Source of the DNA: a bacterium 1XD21-70
GTDB lineage: Bacteria; Bacillota; Clostridia; Lachnospirales; Lachnospiraceae
Direction: 5' to 3'
DNA: 64,000 nt
Assembly (NCBI GenBank): GCA_003669055.1
Contig: RAYB01000010.1
Coordinates: 59,111 to 123,110, forward strand
Position numbers and translations under genes: made by a program. The notes under the pieces are model-generated. The model did no database searches. It was not told where the DNA came from and saw only the letters and a program-made list of their open reading frames with translations. This document shows positions 62,890 through 64,000 of the stretch, piece after piece. Positions within the stretch are counted from its first letter, which is position 1; each line of letters starts with the position of its first letter.

Positions 62890-62900
62890 GAAATGCGGGA

Positions 62901-62950
62901 AAGAATCTGTATATGTCCCAGAGCCAGGGCAAAAACAGATTCTTTTTCTT
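62901..62950 (+). terminator. Terminator after the GT2 gene
   Basis: A 10-bp stem (62901-62910 with 62935-62944) is followed by TTTTTCTT. The remainder up to 63135 has no clear gene. Confidence 0.85.
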
Positions 62951-63135
62951 GCATAATGGAAGAAATGGCGGTGATGGCTTTTGGCAGCTGCGCTCTGGGG
63001 AGCAGTGTGAAAAAGTAGCAGGAAAGACCGGATGCTGCCATGTAAAATATGGACAAGGAAGAAAAGGTGTGTTATCATAAAATATATTTGGGGAGTGCCG
63101 GTGGTGAACCGGATTATGGAGGGATTAATATTAAT

Positions 63136-63912
63136 ATGGCAGGTTTTTTTCAGCAAATGAATGAGGGATATGCGCAGAAGCATTTTCCCACAGGATCCGT
63201 ATTTGGGAATGTTGCCAAGACTTTAAAGCGCAACAGCTTTGTATTGCTTATCGCTGCCGGTTTTATGTTAACCGGCTGCCTTGCGGGGCTTGTGTGGAGT
63301 ATTCGCAGAACCTTGGAGGTTGCAGCTGAAGGGGACAAAGATGTGCTGGGAATTGGCATAGGGTTCTGCGTTTTTTGGGTAGTACTTGTATTGCTTTTAG
63401 GAGTTTCCTCTTATTTTGGGATTCGGAACATGACGAAAAAAAGGGAAGATTATATCAGGGCTTCTGCAAAATACAGTAAGCTGCCGGAGAGTGAAATCGA
63501 AGATTTTGACCGGCAGGCATTGGCATCCGACACCTATATTTTAAAGCTGACCGCCGGCCTTGACAGGATCCTGTCCAACGCCACCAACAAGGACGGTCTG
63601 CTCACAAGAGACTACATATATCTGGCAGGCCCTGCCCAGGCCGTTATTCGGGTAAAGGATTTAAAAGCCTGCTGCTTCAATGATTACACATATTATGTCA
63701 ATACAGGGAAACGTTCCAAAAAGATTCATTGCCTGGCCGTTACCCTGATCAGTTCCAATGGGGTTACGGATACTTCTGATACCACCGAGAAGGCTGGCCG
63801 GGCTCTTATGGCTCTTCTTAAAGAGAGGAACGAAACCATTGATACCAATGACGGGATGGTTCTTCCTGAAGGGGCGCTTAGCGCTTACATGAAAAAAATA
63901 TTAGCAAGTTAA
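63136..63912 (+). CDS. Membrane protein of unknown function
   Basis: This 258-residue protein is not recognised. Two hydrophobic segments (about 36-60 and 76-100: FVLLIAAGFMLTGCLAGLVW and IGFCVFWVVLVLLLGVSSYF) are followed by a soluble domain of about 150 residues. That domain contains NATNKDGLLTRDYIYLAG and VIRVKDLKACCFNDYTYYVN, which may form a small beta-rich PH-like fold. I use ATG 63136 (GGAGGG at 63117-63122); an open frame extends 29 codons upstream without a good site. Confidence 0.7.
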   Translation: MAGFFQQMNEGYAQKHFPTGSVFGNVAKTLKRNSFVLLIAAGFMLTGCLAGLVWSIRRTLEVAAEGDKDVLGIGIGFCVFWVVLVLLLGVSSYFGIRNMTKKREDYIRASAKYSKLPESEIEDFDRQALASDTYILKLTAGLDRILSNATNKDGLLTRDYIYLAGPAQAVIRVKDLKACCFNDYTYYVNTGKRSKKIHCLAVTLISSNGVTDTSDTTEKAGRALMALLKERNETIDTNDGMVLPEGALSAYMKKILAS

Positions 63913-63930
63913 TAAGCGGGTTTGAAAGAG

Positions 63931-63962
63931 GGCAGGGGAAGCTTTAAAATAGTTTTCCTGCC
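63931..63962 (+). terminator. Possible terminator at the window end
   Basis: A 10-pair stem with G-U pairs (63931-63940 with 63953-63962) lies after the last gene. The T-run is poor. Confidence 0.4.
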
Positions 63963-64000
63963 GTTGGTGTTTATGAGGAAATTATACTTTCAGGGAGCAA

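Noticed and set aside
1..64000. CRISPR arrays, tRNA or rRNA genes
   Set aside because: No regularly spaced repeats, tRNA-like cloverleaf termini or rRNA sequence were recognised on either strand by eye.

Overview
The window reads as chromosome of a gut Lachnospiraceae-type Firmicute (Clostridium cluster XIVa). The grounds are strong GGAGG ribosome sites, a GC-rich G-biased core, three glycosidases beside a sugar ABC transporter, LoaP-type NusG paralogs, an ATT-started infC-rpmI-rplT operon, and IS3/IS30 and phage debris typical of these genomes. Species cannot be fixed from sequence alone. Two blocks are visibly AT-richer than the core and look acquired: an exopolysaccharide/capsule locus (about 9.5-26.5 kb) and a defence island (about 38.2-47.4 kb).

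Layout. 1-7.95 kb: end of a sugar ABC permease, a terminator, then GH38 alpha-mannosidase, GH13 alpha-glucosidase and GH36 alpha-galactosidase in one tight operon. 7998-8186: a 189-bp segment bounded by inverted recombinase-like sites, carrying a near-consensus promoter that points away from the polysaccharide locus; I read it as an invertible promoter caught OFF. 8.2-26.4 kb: two NusG-family antiterminator genes, then a Wzx/Wzy-type polysaccharide operon. It has a fused phosphoglycosyl transferase-GT2, three further glycosyltransferases (one GT11), a flippase, a polymerase, and a sugar-nucleotide set (phosphohexomutase, ManC, Gmd, an RmlC-like epimerase, a cupin). It also has an unusual module of two split transketolases around an HMGL-like aldolase, which suggests an uncommon carbon-branched or chain-modified sugar.

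26.4-38.1 kb: infC-rpmI-rplT with an attenuated leader, an ABC-F ATPase, a complete dipeptide/oligopeptide ABC operon, and an LtaS-like phosphoglycerol transferase. 38.15-47.4 kb: a truncated IS3 fused to a helicase fragment, a broken small gene, a LlaJI-like restriction-modification operon (controller, two C5 methyltransferases, an unassigned protein, McrB-like AAA ATPase, PD-(D/E)XK endonuclease), a deletion-riddled phage DNA polymerase, and a Panacea-domain toxin-antitoxin pair. 47.4-50.2 kb: IS30 remnants and a MITE-like 165-bp element around a dehydrogenase/cytidylyltransferase pair (TarJ/TarI-like).

50.2-64 kb: core genes. These are a secreted CE12-type esterase, an aromatic operon on the minus strand (DAHP synthase, prephenate dehydrogenase, EPSP synthase), EIIA-Glc, an EF-G-like GTPase, two CPBP membrane proteases, carbamate kinase, a GT2 glycosyltransferase and an unassigned membrane protein. 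No tRNA, rRNA or CRISPR array was seen. No site-specific recombinase that could flip the 8-kb element is present, so one would have to act in trans.
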